A stretch of 21,870 nt of DNA. It comes from Erysipelotrichaceae bacterium (GTDB lineage: Bacteria; Bacillota_I; Bacilli_A; Erysipelotrichales; Erysipelotrichaceae). Every line of letters starts with the position of its first letter. The stretch's first letter is position 1. Below, one piece after another: positions 1-6,979 of this stretch. Both the position numbers and the translations under genes were made by a program. The DNA is taken from the NCBI GenBank assembly GCA_024681275.1, contig JAILBD010000153.1:1-21870 (forward strand), in the 5' to 3' direction. Under the pieces are notes generated by a model. That model was not told where the DNA came from. It was given only the letters and a program-made list of their open reading frames with translations, and made no database searches.

Positions 1-588
1 CTCATCCTTGCTGAGCCAGTCGGACCTGGTCCTTGCCGGTTCAAAACGCTTGTTGTAAGCTCCGAAAGCCATGTTGTTGACAAACTGGGAACGATGACGC
101 CATCCTTTGAACAGAGCGATCATCTTGCATATCATCATGCCGCCCTTCACCTTGAAAGCAGGCTCGTGCCCTGTGCCCATGATGATCGCGCCTTTCAGTT
201 CGTTTCCATACAGAGCCAGATACTGTCTTGCATAGAAAGAACCCATCGAATGGCCCAGAAGGAAGTAAGGCTTGTTAGGATAAGCTTCTTTCGTGATCCT
301 GGTCAGTTCATGCATGTCCTTCAGAAGCACATTGTTGCCATCATCACCAAAATAGCCCCAGTCATCTTCAGAGTTTACAGAAGCTCCGTGACCGATGTGG
401 TCATTTCCCGTCACCAGGATCCCCTTGGAACAGAGGAATTGCGCAAAATTCTCATAACGGTCGATGAATTCGACCATCCCATGCGCGATCTGCAGGATCG
501 CCCTGACCTCCGTTTCCGGAACATAGCGCATCGCTCTCACATCGACCGCATTGTTTGCCGATCTGAATCTGAATTCTTCCTTTTTCAT
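1..588 (-). CDS. Alpha/beta hydrolase, monoacylglycerol lipase / serine aminopeptidase S33-like (C-terminus beyond window)
   Basis: The first 196 codons are visible; the reading frame is still open at base 1, so the C-terminal part with the expected catalytic Asp and His is outside. The start is the ATG at 588-586, preceded by AGGAAGG. An early HGM motif at residues 36-38 fits the oxyanion-hole loop, and GHSMGS at 112-117 is the nucleophile elbow with Ser114. The D-H-I-G-H-G segment at 63-68 is typical of the Hydrolase_4 (lysophospholipase/monoglyceride lipase) group. No signal peptide is seen, so a cytosolic esterase or lipase is likely; the substrate cannot be told. It lies 3 nt downstream of the preceding gene on the same strand and is probably cotranscribed and translationally coupled with it. 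Family call is firm, exact function is not. Confidence 0.85.
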   Translation of the reverse strand, partial: MKKEEFRFRSANNAVDVRAMRYVPETEVRAILQIAHGMVEFIDRYENFAQFLCSKGILVTGNDHIGHGASVNSEDDWGYFGDDGNNVLLKDMHELTRITKEAYPNKPYFLLGHSMGSFYARQYLALYGNELKGAIIMGTGHEPAFKVKGGMMICKMIALFKGWRHRSQFVNNMAFGAYNKRFEPARTRSDWLSKDE

Positions 589-591
589 CTT

Positions 592-1005
592 TCAATCCTT
601 CCTGTCTATCTGTGCCAAAGCAAAAAGCACTTCCGCAGCTTTGAGCACTTCGTTTTCATCTTCCACGAACAGTGTTCCATTCTCCACTTTCATCAAGGAA
701 GGGATCCCGCCTTCCCTGATGTTTCCTGCATATTCCTTTCCCTCCGGCTGCAGCAGATAAGAGCCCTCCTCTTTCAGGAGTTCTCCCTTCTTTCTGTCTG
801 CCGGATCATAGATCCCCACCGTTTCCAGGCCGCTTTCAAGGTCCTTCTGAACGAAGGAGACTTCATCGTCATTTCCATCAAAGATCCTGGTCCGATATTT
901 GAACGCAAAATCGTAGATCCCCCAATATAAAACAGACCCCTGTTCATCCCTGAGTTCGCATCTTTCCCTGTTTACCAGAGCATCATAATCATATACAAGT
1001 TCCAT
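592..1005 (-). CDS. LURP-one-related (tubby C-like) small protein
   Basis: A 137-residue soluble protein without signal peptide or membrane segment. It has repeated beta-hairpin-like units of the type 'charged strand, D-x-x-G turn, strand' (for example around residues 17-25 and 41-52), which resembles LURP-one-related/YxjI proteins with a tubby-like beta barrel. These are widespread in Firmicutes and have no settled function; lipid or membrane association has been suggested for the fold. An in-frame TAA lies 12 nt before the ATG at 1005-1003, so this is the only possible ATG start. No Shine-Dalgarno sequence precedes it, and a -10-like TAAAAT sits 6 nt upstream, so the mRNA may be leaderless. 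It heads a two-gene unit with the hydrolase gene. The family assignment is by texture and is tentative. Confidence 0.6.
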   Translation of the reverse strand: MELVYDYDALVNRERCELRDEQGSVLYWGIYDFAFKYRTRIFDGNDDEVSFVQKDLESGLETVGIYDPADRKKGELLKEEGSYLLQPEGKEYAGNIREGGIPSLMKVENGTLFVEDENEVLKAAEVLFALAQIDRKD

Positions 1006-1011
1006 AATTTC

Positions 1012-1020
1012 ATTTTATCA
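1012..1020 (-). promoter_or_regulatory. Extended -10 promoter for the LURP-like gene, predicted leaderless
   Basis: On the minus strand TGA-TAAAAT is an extended -10 box whose last base is 6 nt before the ATG at 1005. Transcription would then begin at or next to the A of the start codon. No convincing -35 is visible, as expected for an extended -10 element. Confidence 0.5.
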
Positions 1021-1029
1021 TCCAAATAG

Positions 1030-1035
1030 TATAAT
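1030..1035 (+). promoter_or_regulatory. -10 box for the aldo/keto reductase gene, predicted leaderless
   Basis: A perfect TATAAT ends 6 nt before the ATG at 1042, so the expected transcription start is the ATG itself. No purine-rich ribosome binding site lies in the 36-nt intergenic region. It is back to back with the minus-strand promoter at 1012-1020. Confidence 0.55.
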
Positions 1036-1041
1036 GATTTT

Positions 1042-2001
1042 ATGAAATACATCAGACTGGGAAACAGTGATCTGAATGTCTCAAGATTGTGCCTTGGCTG
1101 CATGTCCTTCGGTGAAGCGGGTGAAGGTCAATACCAGTGGACGCTTGGATACGAAGACTCTTCCGCCATCATCCGCAAAGCCTACGAAGCAGGCATCAAT
1201 TTTTTCGATACTTCCAACAATTATTCAAACGGCACATCAGAGATCTTCCTTGGCAAAGCGATCAAAGACTTTGACAGGGATCGGATCGTCATCGCCACAA
1301 AGTGTTACTTCAACGAAGGAAAACTGTCACCAGAAGCCATTCACAGAGAAGTGGCGGGATCATTAAAAAGGCTCGATACGCCTTATATCGACATTCTCGT
1401 CCTGCACAGATTCGATTATGACACGCCGGTCGAAGACACCCTGAAAGCACTCGATGAAGAGGTGAAGATGGGACACATCCGCTATTATGGTGCCAGTTCC
1501 ATGTTCGGCTATCAGTTTGCGAAGTATTGCTATACGGCAAAAGAAAAAGGCTATCAGCCTTTCGTCACTCTGCAAAACCACTATAATCCGATCTACCGGG
1601 AAGATGAGCGGGATCTGATCCCCGTTGCCGAACAGTTCCTGGTTTCCCGTACGAGCTTTGCTCCGTATGCCTCCGGCCGTCTTGCCCGGGCAAACTGGGA
1701 CTCCGATTCCCTGCGCTACAAGCTGGACAGTGAAGAGGGCACCAGATATGATGCAAACGAAGGATACGACAGGAAGATCGCGCAGCGCATCTTTGAACTG
1801 TCACAGAAGTACGGCGCATCGATGTCCAATATCTGTCTGGCCTGGCATTTCGCCAAAGGCGTCGCCTCACCCATCATCGGCATCACCAAAGAGAAGTATC
1901 TGCAGGACGCCGTAAACTGTTTCGACATCGAACTCACAAAAGAAGATGTCGCATACATCGACGAACTGTACATCCCGCATCCGATCACCTGCAACCGGTA
2001 G
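1042..2001 (+). CDS. Aldo/keto reductase, NADPH-dependent
   Basis: A 319-residue cytosolic TIM-barrel oxidoreductase of the aldo/keto reductase superfamily, which reduces aldehydes or ketones with NADPH. The catalytic tetrad can be read: Asp56 (in FFDTS), Tyr61, Lys87 (in ATKCY) and His122 (in VLHRFD). The N-terminal LG..LNVSRLCLGCMSFG segment and the C-terminal cofactor region (SPIIGITK, near residues 274-281) are family-typical; length is normal. The usual A..YG.GxSE motif after the first Asp is here NNYSNGTSE. The substrate is not predictable; relatives include YajO/IolS-like general stress or sugar enzymes. It is a single-gene unit, divergent from the LURP-like gene, with a predicted leaderless start and a terminator directly after the stop codon. 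Confidence 0.92.
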   Translation: MKYIRLGNSDLNVSRLCLGCMSFGEAGEGQYQWTLGYEDSSAIIRKAYEAGINFFDTSNNYSNGTSEIFLGKAIKDFDRDRIVIATKCYFNEGKLSPEAIHREVAGSLKRLDTPYIDILVLHRFDYDTPVEDTLKALDEEVKMGHIRYYGASSMFGYQFAKYCYTAKEKGYQPFVTLQNHYNPIYREDERDLIPVAEQFLVSRTSFAPYASGRLARANWDSDSLRYKLDSEEGTRYDANEGYDRKIAQRIFELSQKYGASMSNICLAWHFAKGVASPIIGITKEKYLQDAVNCFDIELTKEDVAYIDELYIPHPITCNR

Positions 2002-2025
2002 AAACAGCTTCACAGCTGTTTTTTT
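2002..2025 (+). terminator. Intrinsic terminator of the aldo/keto reductase gene
   Basis: AAACAGCT and AGCTGTTT (2002-2009 and 2014-2021) form an 8-bp stem with a 4-nt loop, followed by a T run. It begins one base after the reductase stop codon and contains the stop codon and last codons of the convergent PAP2 gene. Confidence 0.85.
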
Positions 2026-2936
2026 CTGATCTTCGCCATCCAGGCAAATGAATACGGATAGACCCCGAATGCCATGAACGTCGATATACCATAGCGGAAC
2101 GTCCGATACAGAAGATAAGGCCGGCTGCCATAGGTCAAAAATCCGGATGCCACTTTCAGCAGTTCTGTGAAACCCAGGAAAACTGCAGCTGCCCCAAGCA
2201 GACGCATCCCGATCTGCGCAAGATCATCCGTATCTTCAAAACGCACATATCTCTCCTGATAGAGATCTCCGCACATGAAACCCATCAGCAGGCCGCAGAC
2301 CGCAAAATAATCTTCGCTGATGCAGAAAGCCATGCCCGGAACGCACAGAGCCGCCAGCAGAAGATAGGCTCTCTTTCGCTCAGCCTTCCTGTACAGGAGA
2401 TCAAAAAGGAAGACGCCCGCAAGACCGATCAAAGCACCGGCGATGACATCGCCGGGATAGTGAACGCCCAGAGAAAAACGGGAGATGGCGACCAGAATGA
2501 CCAACGGAAGAAGAAACAGAGAATATTTCGGCTTTCCGCTCTTCAGGCCAATGCCTGTTGCCAGAGAGGAAGCAAAAGTCACGTGCGCACTGGGAAAAGA
2601 AAAGCCCTGTTTGATCGGATCGTAGATGTCCTCATTGGGTTCGACCGGCTTGAGACATTCGATCGATTCATTCACGATATAGGGACGGATACGGAAGACC
2701 AGATTCTTGATCATGTCCGTCACGACCTGACAGGTCAGCGCGCTCAGGATCACATACCTGCCCCACTCTTTTTTATTGCTGAAATAGAGAACGGCAACGA
2801 TCAGCGCTCCAAAGACCGGTTCCCCGAAATACGTGAAAAGGACAAAAACATGCTTTAAAAAAGGGAACTGAGAGATCAGTTCCTGCAGCGATATGATGAG
2901 ATCGACTTCCCAATCAAATTGAAAAACGCTGCCCAT
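2010..2936 (-). CDS. PAP2-family membrane phosphatase (undecaprenyl-pyrophosphate / lipid phosphatase type)
   Basis: A 308-residue polytopic membrane protein with the three-part PAP2 signature: K77...R84-P85, PSAH at 115-118 (a variant of PSGH) and SR at 152-153 with His159 and Asp163. These residues form the acid phosphatase active site that dephosphorylates lipid pyrophosphates on the outer membrane face. Several hydrophobic helices flank the motifs, and an extra C-terminal block (roughly 180-308) adds more, making it longer than minimal PgpB-like enzymes. It is last in a unit with murT-like and gatD-like genes: its ATG starts one base after the gatD-like stop, so translation is coupled. 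That context favours recycling of undecaprenyl pyrophosphate, or another cell-wall lipid carrier step, over general phospholipid metabolism (inference). Confidence 0.88.
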   Translation of the reverse strand: MGSVFQFDWEVDLIISLQELISQFPFLKHVFVLFTYFGEPVFGALIVAVLYFSNKKEWGRYVILSALTCQVVTDMIKNLVFRIRPYIVNESIECLKPVEPNEDIYDPIKQGFSFPSAHVTFASSLATGIGLKSGKPKYSLFLLPLVILVAISRFSLGVHYPGDVIAGALIGLAGVFLFDLLYRKAERKRAYLLLAALCVPGMAFCISEDYFAVCGLLMGFMCGDLYQERYVRFEDTDDLAQIGMRLLGAAAVFLGFTELLKVASGFLTYGSRPYLLYRTFRYGISTFMAFGVYPYSFAWMAKIRKKQL

Positions 2937-2937
2937 C

Positions 2938-3624
2938 CTATTTTCTCTTTTTCAGTTCCCTCAGAGTCGTCTGATATGCATCCTCCTCGTAAGGGTAAGC
3001 GATCTTATGATACTTTCCCTTCATCAGGATCGAAACGATAAAGCTCATGAAACAGGGATTCTTCACCAGGACCGGACCGATGATATGCGTTCCGAACAGA
3101 TTGCGGTAGCGGTATCCTTCGTATTCGTTATCCTTAAGACCCTCATAGCGGAAATCATAATCAAAAAGCTTATGTTCAAGACCGCCTTCGATCAGCGTTG
3201 AACGATTGATGAAACCAACGACCTCGCCGATCTCGCTGTTCTTCACGATGACATCTCCTGTGTAACGTTTTTCAGTCGTCACGACATCGAAACCGACCAG
3301 ATCAAGAGCTTTCCTGCCATCTATCCTTGAAGCAGCGACTTCCATGGCGTTCCCGGTCAGAAACAGGACCTTGCCTTCTTCCACATACTTCTTCAGATAA
3401 TACTTGTATTTGTTCAGCTCATCCAGAGCGACCATCAGATTCTTCTCAGTCCCGGAACCCATATAGATGAGATCGTAGGAATCCGGATCAAAACTCTCAT
3501 AGACTTCCCTTCGATCGACGATGACCTCAACGCCCTGATCTTCCAGGTGCTTTTTCAAAAGGGTGACATTGGCATGATCACCATAGAGATTCATCAGATT
3601 CGGATACAGATGCAAGATCCTCAT
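2938..3624 (-). CDS. GatD-like subunit of a MurT/GatD complex, glutaminase Cys and His missing
   Basis: A 228-residue class I glutamine amidotransferase-fold protein matching GatD, the partner of MurT that normally supplies ammonia for amidation of D-Glu in lipid II. Matching features are the N-terminal Y.N.MNLYGD segment, the TTEKRYTGD block (Arg120, counterpart of the GatD substrate arginine) and the LFGT..IGPVL.KNP block. The nucleophile position reads LFLTGNAM instead of L.ICGGYQ, putting Thr90 where Cys94 of Staphylococcus aureus GatD stands. The histidine position reads GTHIIGP instead of GTYLHGP, putting Ile182 in place of His189. The glutaminase should therefore be dead, though a shifted His180 is nearby. 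Its ATG overlaps the murT stop by 4 nt and an AAGGAGG site lies in the murT end. Names are from homology; function is probably altered. Confidence 0.85.
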   Translation of the reverse strand: MRILHLYPNLMNLYGDHANVTLLKKHLEDQGVEVIVDRREVYESFDPDSYDLIYMGSGTEKNLMVALDELNKYKYYLKKYVEEGKVLFLTGNAMEVAASRIDGRKALDLVGFDVVTTEKRYTGDVIVKNSEIGEVVGFINRSTLIEGGLEHKLFDYDFRYEGLKDNEYEGYRYRNLFGTHIIGPVLVKNPCFMSFIVSILMKGKYHKIAYPYEEDAYQTTLRELKKRK

Positions 3625-4946
3625 TGTACGGTGACCTCCTTAAGCAGTTTTCCCTCGTCAGAGAAACAGGTCAGGGCAAAGAGCTGCCCCTCCGTATGAT
3701 CTTTCAGATATTCGACAGCATCATGTGTCTGTCTGAAAGAGACGACTTTATCCATGTCGATGCCCGCGTATTCAAGTCTGATCGCCACATCGGCAATATA
3801 TTTTCCGGCGATGACGATCTTTTTGACATGTTCGTTATTCAGATACTCGAATCGGATATCCCACAACCAGGAGGTATCGGAAGTGAAATACTTGCGGCTG
3901 ATATCATCGATGATCAGCAGAAGAGTCACTTCTTCTCTGGAAGAGACATATTCCAGATTGCGGTCATAGGAAACGGTATTCTCATGTTTTGAGATCAGCA
4001 GAGTCCCTTCCTGTTCACCGGCTTTAAAGGTCTTGATACGACCATTCCTGATCAGGTAATCATTCAGCACTTCACAGATCAGGCTCGGTCTGATGCCCAG
4101 CAGGGATGTGGCCGCAAAAGAAGCCAGCACATTGTACGCATTGAAGATCGTATTGAACGCCAGATCGAGCGTGTATTCATCGTTGATCGTGATCGTACCC
4201 TTGTTCAGATCCAGATCGCTGATCACATAAGCGGGATCCTGCCTTCTGAATCCGCAGTTTGGACACTCGTACTTGCCCACATGGGCGAACTGCCTGTACT
4301 CATAGACCATCTTCTTCTTGCATACAGGGCAATAGAAGCCATCATCATAAATGCTCTGACAGTTCTCGGAAACATACTGGTTGTCCTCAATGCCGAAATA
4401 GATGGTCTCGTTATTGAACTGCGTTCCCAGCGAACTGACCAAAGGATCATCGGCATTCAGGATCAGGATGGATCCTTCGTGGATCGACTTCCTGATATCC
4501 GACAGGACATATTCCGGATGACCGTTCCTGGTCATCTGATCACGATAGAGATTGTTGATGACATAGTATTTCGGGGTGATATAGCTGAAGATGTGCTTCG
4601 CATACCTCTCATCAGCCTCGATCAGCAGGACATCTTTGTTGAATCTGCCGCTCAGGCTGCTGTTTGAAAGGACCAGAGTCGTCACACCCTCGATCTGATT
4701 GGAACCTTCATAGTTGTACGCCAGACTCATACCGGCTGCTTCGATGATCCCGTGTATCATCTCCACGGTCGAAGTCTTGCCATTGGAACCGGTGACGGCA
4801 ATGATGTTCTCGGGCAGTTCGATCTGAGACAGGATATCAGGACAGATCTTCAAAGCCAGCTGACCCGGGAAACTTGAACCGCGTCCGAAATACTTGCATA
4901 TCTTTTTTGCCAGTTTACAGATTATGATCGCTATGTACTTTCGCAT
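3621..4946 (-). CDS. MurT-like Mur ligase (lipid II isoglutaminyl synthase type), divergent C-terminal domain
   Basis: A 441-residue Mur ligase relative. The ATP loop is TGSNGKTS (52-59), followed by the MurT-type EGSNQIEG segment (80-87) and NNLYRDQMTR (131-140). The MurT-specific zinc ribbon is intact with Cys206, Cys209, Cys228 and Cys231. Canonical MurT activates the D-Glu alpha-carboxyl of lipid II with ATP so that ammonia from GatD can attack. In the C-terminal DUF1727 domain DTSW (357-360) is kept, but the strongly conserved NPAG after a lysine is replaced (Lys320, then HENTVS), NDN.ADG is changed to DDISRKYFTS, and the usual C-terminal PTYT motif is not recognisable. The first gene of murT-gatD-PAP2; predicted leaderless, with TATAAT 6 nt before the ATG. 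The acceptor amine may differ from ammonia (inference). Confidence 0.88.
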   Translation of the reverse strand: MRKYIAIIICKLAKKICKYFGRGSSFPGQLALKICPDILSQIELPENIIAVTGSNGKTSTVEMIHGIIEAAGMSLAYNYEGSNQIEGVTTLVLSNSSLSGRFNKDVLLIEADERYAKHIFSYITPKYYVINNLYRDQMTRNGHPEYVLSDIRKSIHEGSILILNADDPLVSSLGTQFNNETIYFGIEDNQYVSENCQSIYDDGFYCPVCKKKMVYEYRQFAHVGKYECPNCGFRRQDPAYVISDLDLNKGTITINDEYTLDLAFNTIFNAYNVLASFAATSLLGIRPSLICEVLNDYLIRNGRIKTFKAGEQEGTLLISKHENTVSYDRNLEYVSSREEVTLLLIIDDISRKYFTSDTSWLWDIRFEYLNNEHVKKIVIAGKYIADVAIRLEYAGIDMDKVVSFRQTHDAVEYLKDHTEGQLFALTCFSDEGKLLKEVTVQ

Positions 4947-4952
4947 ACCCTA

Positions 4953-4958
4953 ATTATA
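4953..4958 (-). promoter_or_regulatory. -10 box of the murT-gatD-PAP2 unit, predicted leaderless
   Basis: A perfect TATAAT on the minus strand ends 6 nt before the murT ATG (4946). The intervening TAGGGT is too close to the ATG to serve as a ribosome binding site. The -35 region falls inside the metG terminator hairpin. Confidence 0.6.
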
Positions 4959-4960
4959 CC

Positions 4961-4990
4961 TAAAGAAAAAGAGTTATTCACTCTTTTTCT
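4961..4990 (-). terminator. Intrinsic terminator of metG
   Basis: An 11-bp perfect inverted repeat, AGAAAAAGAGT (4964-4974) and ACTCTTTTTCT (4980-4990), with a 5-nt loop and T-rich 3' side on the minus strand. The metG stop codon (4989-4991) lies in its 5' arm. The stem is A/T rich, so strength is uncertain. Confidence 0.7.
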
Positions 4991-6917
4991 AACATACGAT
5001 CGAACCCGGTTCCATGTCGGAACTGAGCAGTTCGAGCTTCTCCTTGCCGTCGACTTCTCTGACTGCCGACAGCAGCATACCGTTGGAATCCAGTCCTCTG
5101 ATCTTGCGAGGCTTCAGGTTCATGACGGCGATGACGTTCCTTCCGACCAACTCCTCCGGCTTGTAGTATGCCGCAACGCCGGAAAGGATCTGACGCTGCT
5201 CATAGCCGAAGTCGACATTGAAGACCAGGATCTTGTCGGCATTCGGATGTTTCTCACAGCTGAGTACCTTGCCCACGACCATTTCGACCTTTTCGAAATC
5301 GCTGAATTCGATCTCCGCCTTATGCTCGACCTTCTGGGCAGGCTTATCCAGATAGGCATGGACTTCCTCCATCGTCTTATCGGCATCCAGTCTCTGGAAA
5401 AGTGCTTCCGGTCTCTCTGTGACCTTGCTGCACTCGTAATTGCCGAAGCTGCTCAGTGAATCATAGGATGTCACAGCTGTACCGAGCTGTTCGAATACTT
5501 TCCTGCTTGTTTCAGGCATGAACGGTTCCATCAGAACGGCACCGAAACGGATGCCTTCCAGCAGATTATATAGAACGGTGTTGAGGCGTGCCTTCTGGTT
5601 CTCGTCTTTTGCCAGAGTCCAAGGCGCAGTCTCATCGATATACTTGTTGCATCTTCTGAAGATCTCCATGATCGCTTCGATCGAATCGCCGACTCTCAAG
5701 CCATCCATCTTCTCTTCGACAGTCTTCACGCCGTTGAGGATCGTCTCTTTGAATTCTTTGTCCAGTTCCTCTTCAACGAAGTCCCTGTTCAGCTGACCGC
5801 CAAAATACTTGTTGGTCATAGCCACGGTCCTGTTGACCAGGTTTCCATAGACGTTGGCCAGATCGGAATTGATCCTCTCGATGACCAGCTCCCAGGTGAT
5901 CGTGCCATCCTGGGCAAAAGGCATCTCATGCAGGACGTAGTATCTGACGGCATCGACGCCGAAGAACTTCACAAGATCGTCCGCATAGATCGCATTGCCT
6001 CTAGACTTGGAGATCTTGTCCTCTCCCACCAGCATCCACGGATGACCGAAGACCTGCTTCGGAAGCGGAACATTCAGCGCCAGCAGCATGATCGGCCAGT
6101 AGAGGGTGTGGAAACGGATGATGTCCTTGCCAATCAGATGCAGATCCGCCGGCCAATACTTTTTGTAGAGATCTCCATGATCGCCATCCACATCATAGCC
6201 AAGTCCGGTGATATAGTTGCTCAAAGCATCGATCCAGACATAGACGACATGCTTTGGATCGAAATCGACCGGAATGCCCCACTTGAAAGAAGTGCGGGAG
6301 ACACAGAGGTCCTGAAGGCCCGGCTTCAGGAAGTTGTTGATCATCTCGTTCTTCCTGGACTCAGGCTGTATGAACTCCTCATGGTCATTGATGTACTGTT
6401 CCAGCGTCTTCTGATACTTGCTCAGTTTAAAGAAGTAGGATTCTTCCTTCTCCTTATGGACCTCTCTGCCGCAGTCCGGACACTTGCCGTCGACGAGCTG
6501 TGAATCCGTCCAGAAAGACTCGCAAGGTGTACAGTACCAGCCCTCATATTCGCTCTTGTAGATGTCGCCCTGATCGTAAAGCTTCTTGAAGATCTTTTTG
6601 ACCTGTCTTTCATGATCATCATCCGTCGTACGGATAAAGCGATCATATGAGGTATTCATCAGATCAAAGATACGCTTGATCTCAGCGGCCTGTACATCGA
6701 CGAATTCTTTCGGGGTCATGCCGGCTGCCTTGGCCTTCTCCTCTATCTTCTGACCGTGCTCATCTGTGCCGGTCTGGAAATAGACATCGTAACCCAGCAT
6801 CCTCTTATACCTTGCGATCGCATCCGCCATGATGATCTCATAGGTGTTGCCGATATGCGGTTTGCCGCTGGCATAAGCGATCGCAGTAGTGATGTAATAC
6901 TTTCCTTTGTTCTCCAT
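4989..6917 (-). CDS. metG: Methionyl-tRNA synthetase with C-terminal tRNA-binding domain
   Basis: A class I aminoacyl-tRNA synthetase that charges tRNA-Met. The start is the ATG at 6917 (MENKGKYYITT...), 642 residues, with GGGAGG 5 nt upstream; the longer frame would run into the T-box leader and is rejected. The HIGH-equivalent is HIGN (21-24) and the KMSKS-equivalent KISKS (301-305). A zinc knuckle with Cys129, Cys132, Cys146 and Cys149 marks the zinc-containing MetG form common in Firmicutes. The last about 100 residues (from FSDFEKVEMVVGKV) are an OB-fold EMAPII/Trbp111-like tRNA-binding domain that usually mediates dimerisation. Expression is controlled by the T-box directly upstream. 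A terminator overlaps its stop codon. Confidence 0.97.
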   Translation of the reverse strand: MENKGKYYITTAIAYASGKPHIGNTYEIIMADAIARYKRMLGYDVYFQTGTDEHGQKIEEKAKAAGMTPKEFVDVQAAEIKRIFDLMNTSYDRFIRTTDDDHERQVKKIFKKLYDQGDIYKSEYEGWYCTPCESFWTDSQLVDGKCPDCGREVHKEKEESYFFKLSKYQKTLEQYINDHEEFIQPESRKNEMINNFLKPGLQDLCVSRTSFKWGIPVDFDPKHVVYVWIDALSNYITGLGYDVDGDHGDLYKKYWPADLHLIGKDIIRFHTLYWPIMLLALNVPLPKQVFGHPWMLVGEDKISKSRGNAIYADDLVKFFGVDAVRYYVLHEMPFAQDGTITWELVIERINSDLANVYGNLVNRTVAMTNKYFGGQLNRDFVEEELDKEFKETILNGVKTVEEKMDGLRVGDSIEAIMEIFRRCNKYIDETAPWTLAKDENQKARLNTVLYNLLEGIRFGAVLMEPFMPETSRKVFEQLGTAVTSYDSLSSFGNYECSKVTERPEALFQRLDADKTMEEVHAYLDKPAQKVEHKAEIEFSDFEKVEMVVGKVLSCEKHPNADKILVFNVDFGYEQRQILSGVAAYYKPEELVGRNVIAVMNLKPRKIRGLDSNGMLLSAVREVDGKEKLELLSSDMEPGSIVC

Positions 6918-6934
6918 AAATACCTCCCTAAAAC

Positions 6935-6979
6935 AAAAAAGGTGATCACAAGGGCGCTCAAGGCGCGGTACCACCTTTA
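6935..6979 (-). terminator. T-box leader terminator hairpin before metG
   Basis: On the minus strand AAAGGTG (6973-6979) pairs with CACCTTT (its other arm near 6938-6944), followed by a run of T residues; an inner GCGC/GCGC helix lies between. The 5' arm shares bases with the T-box sequence, so the antiterminator and this terminator exclude each other. Confidence 0.85.

Noticed and set aside
94..930. A 278-codon plus-strand frame
   Set aside because: Antisense to the hydrolase and LURP-like genes, which have clear motifs; no domain in the frame.
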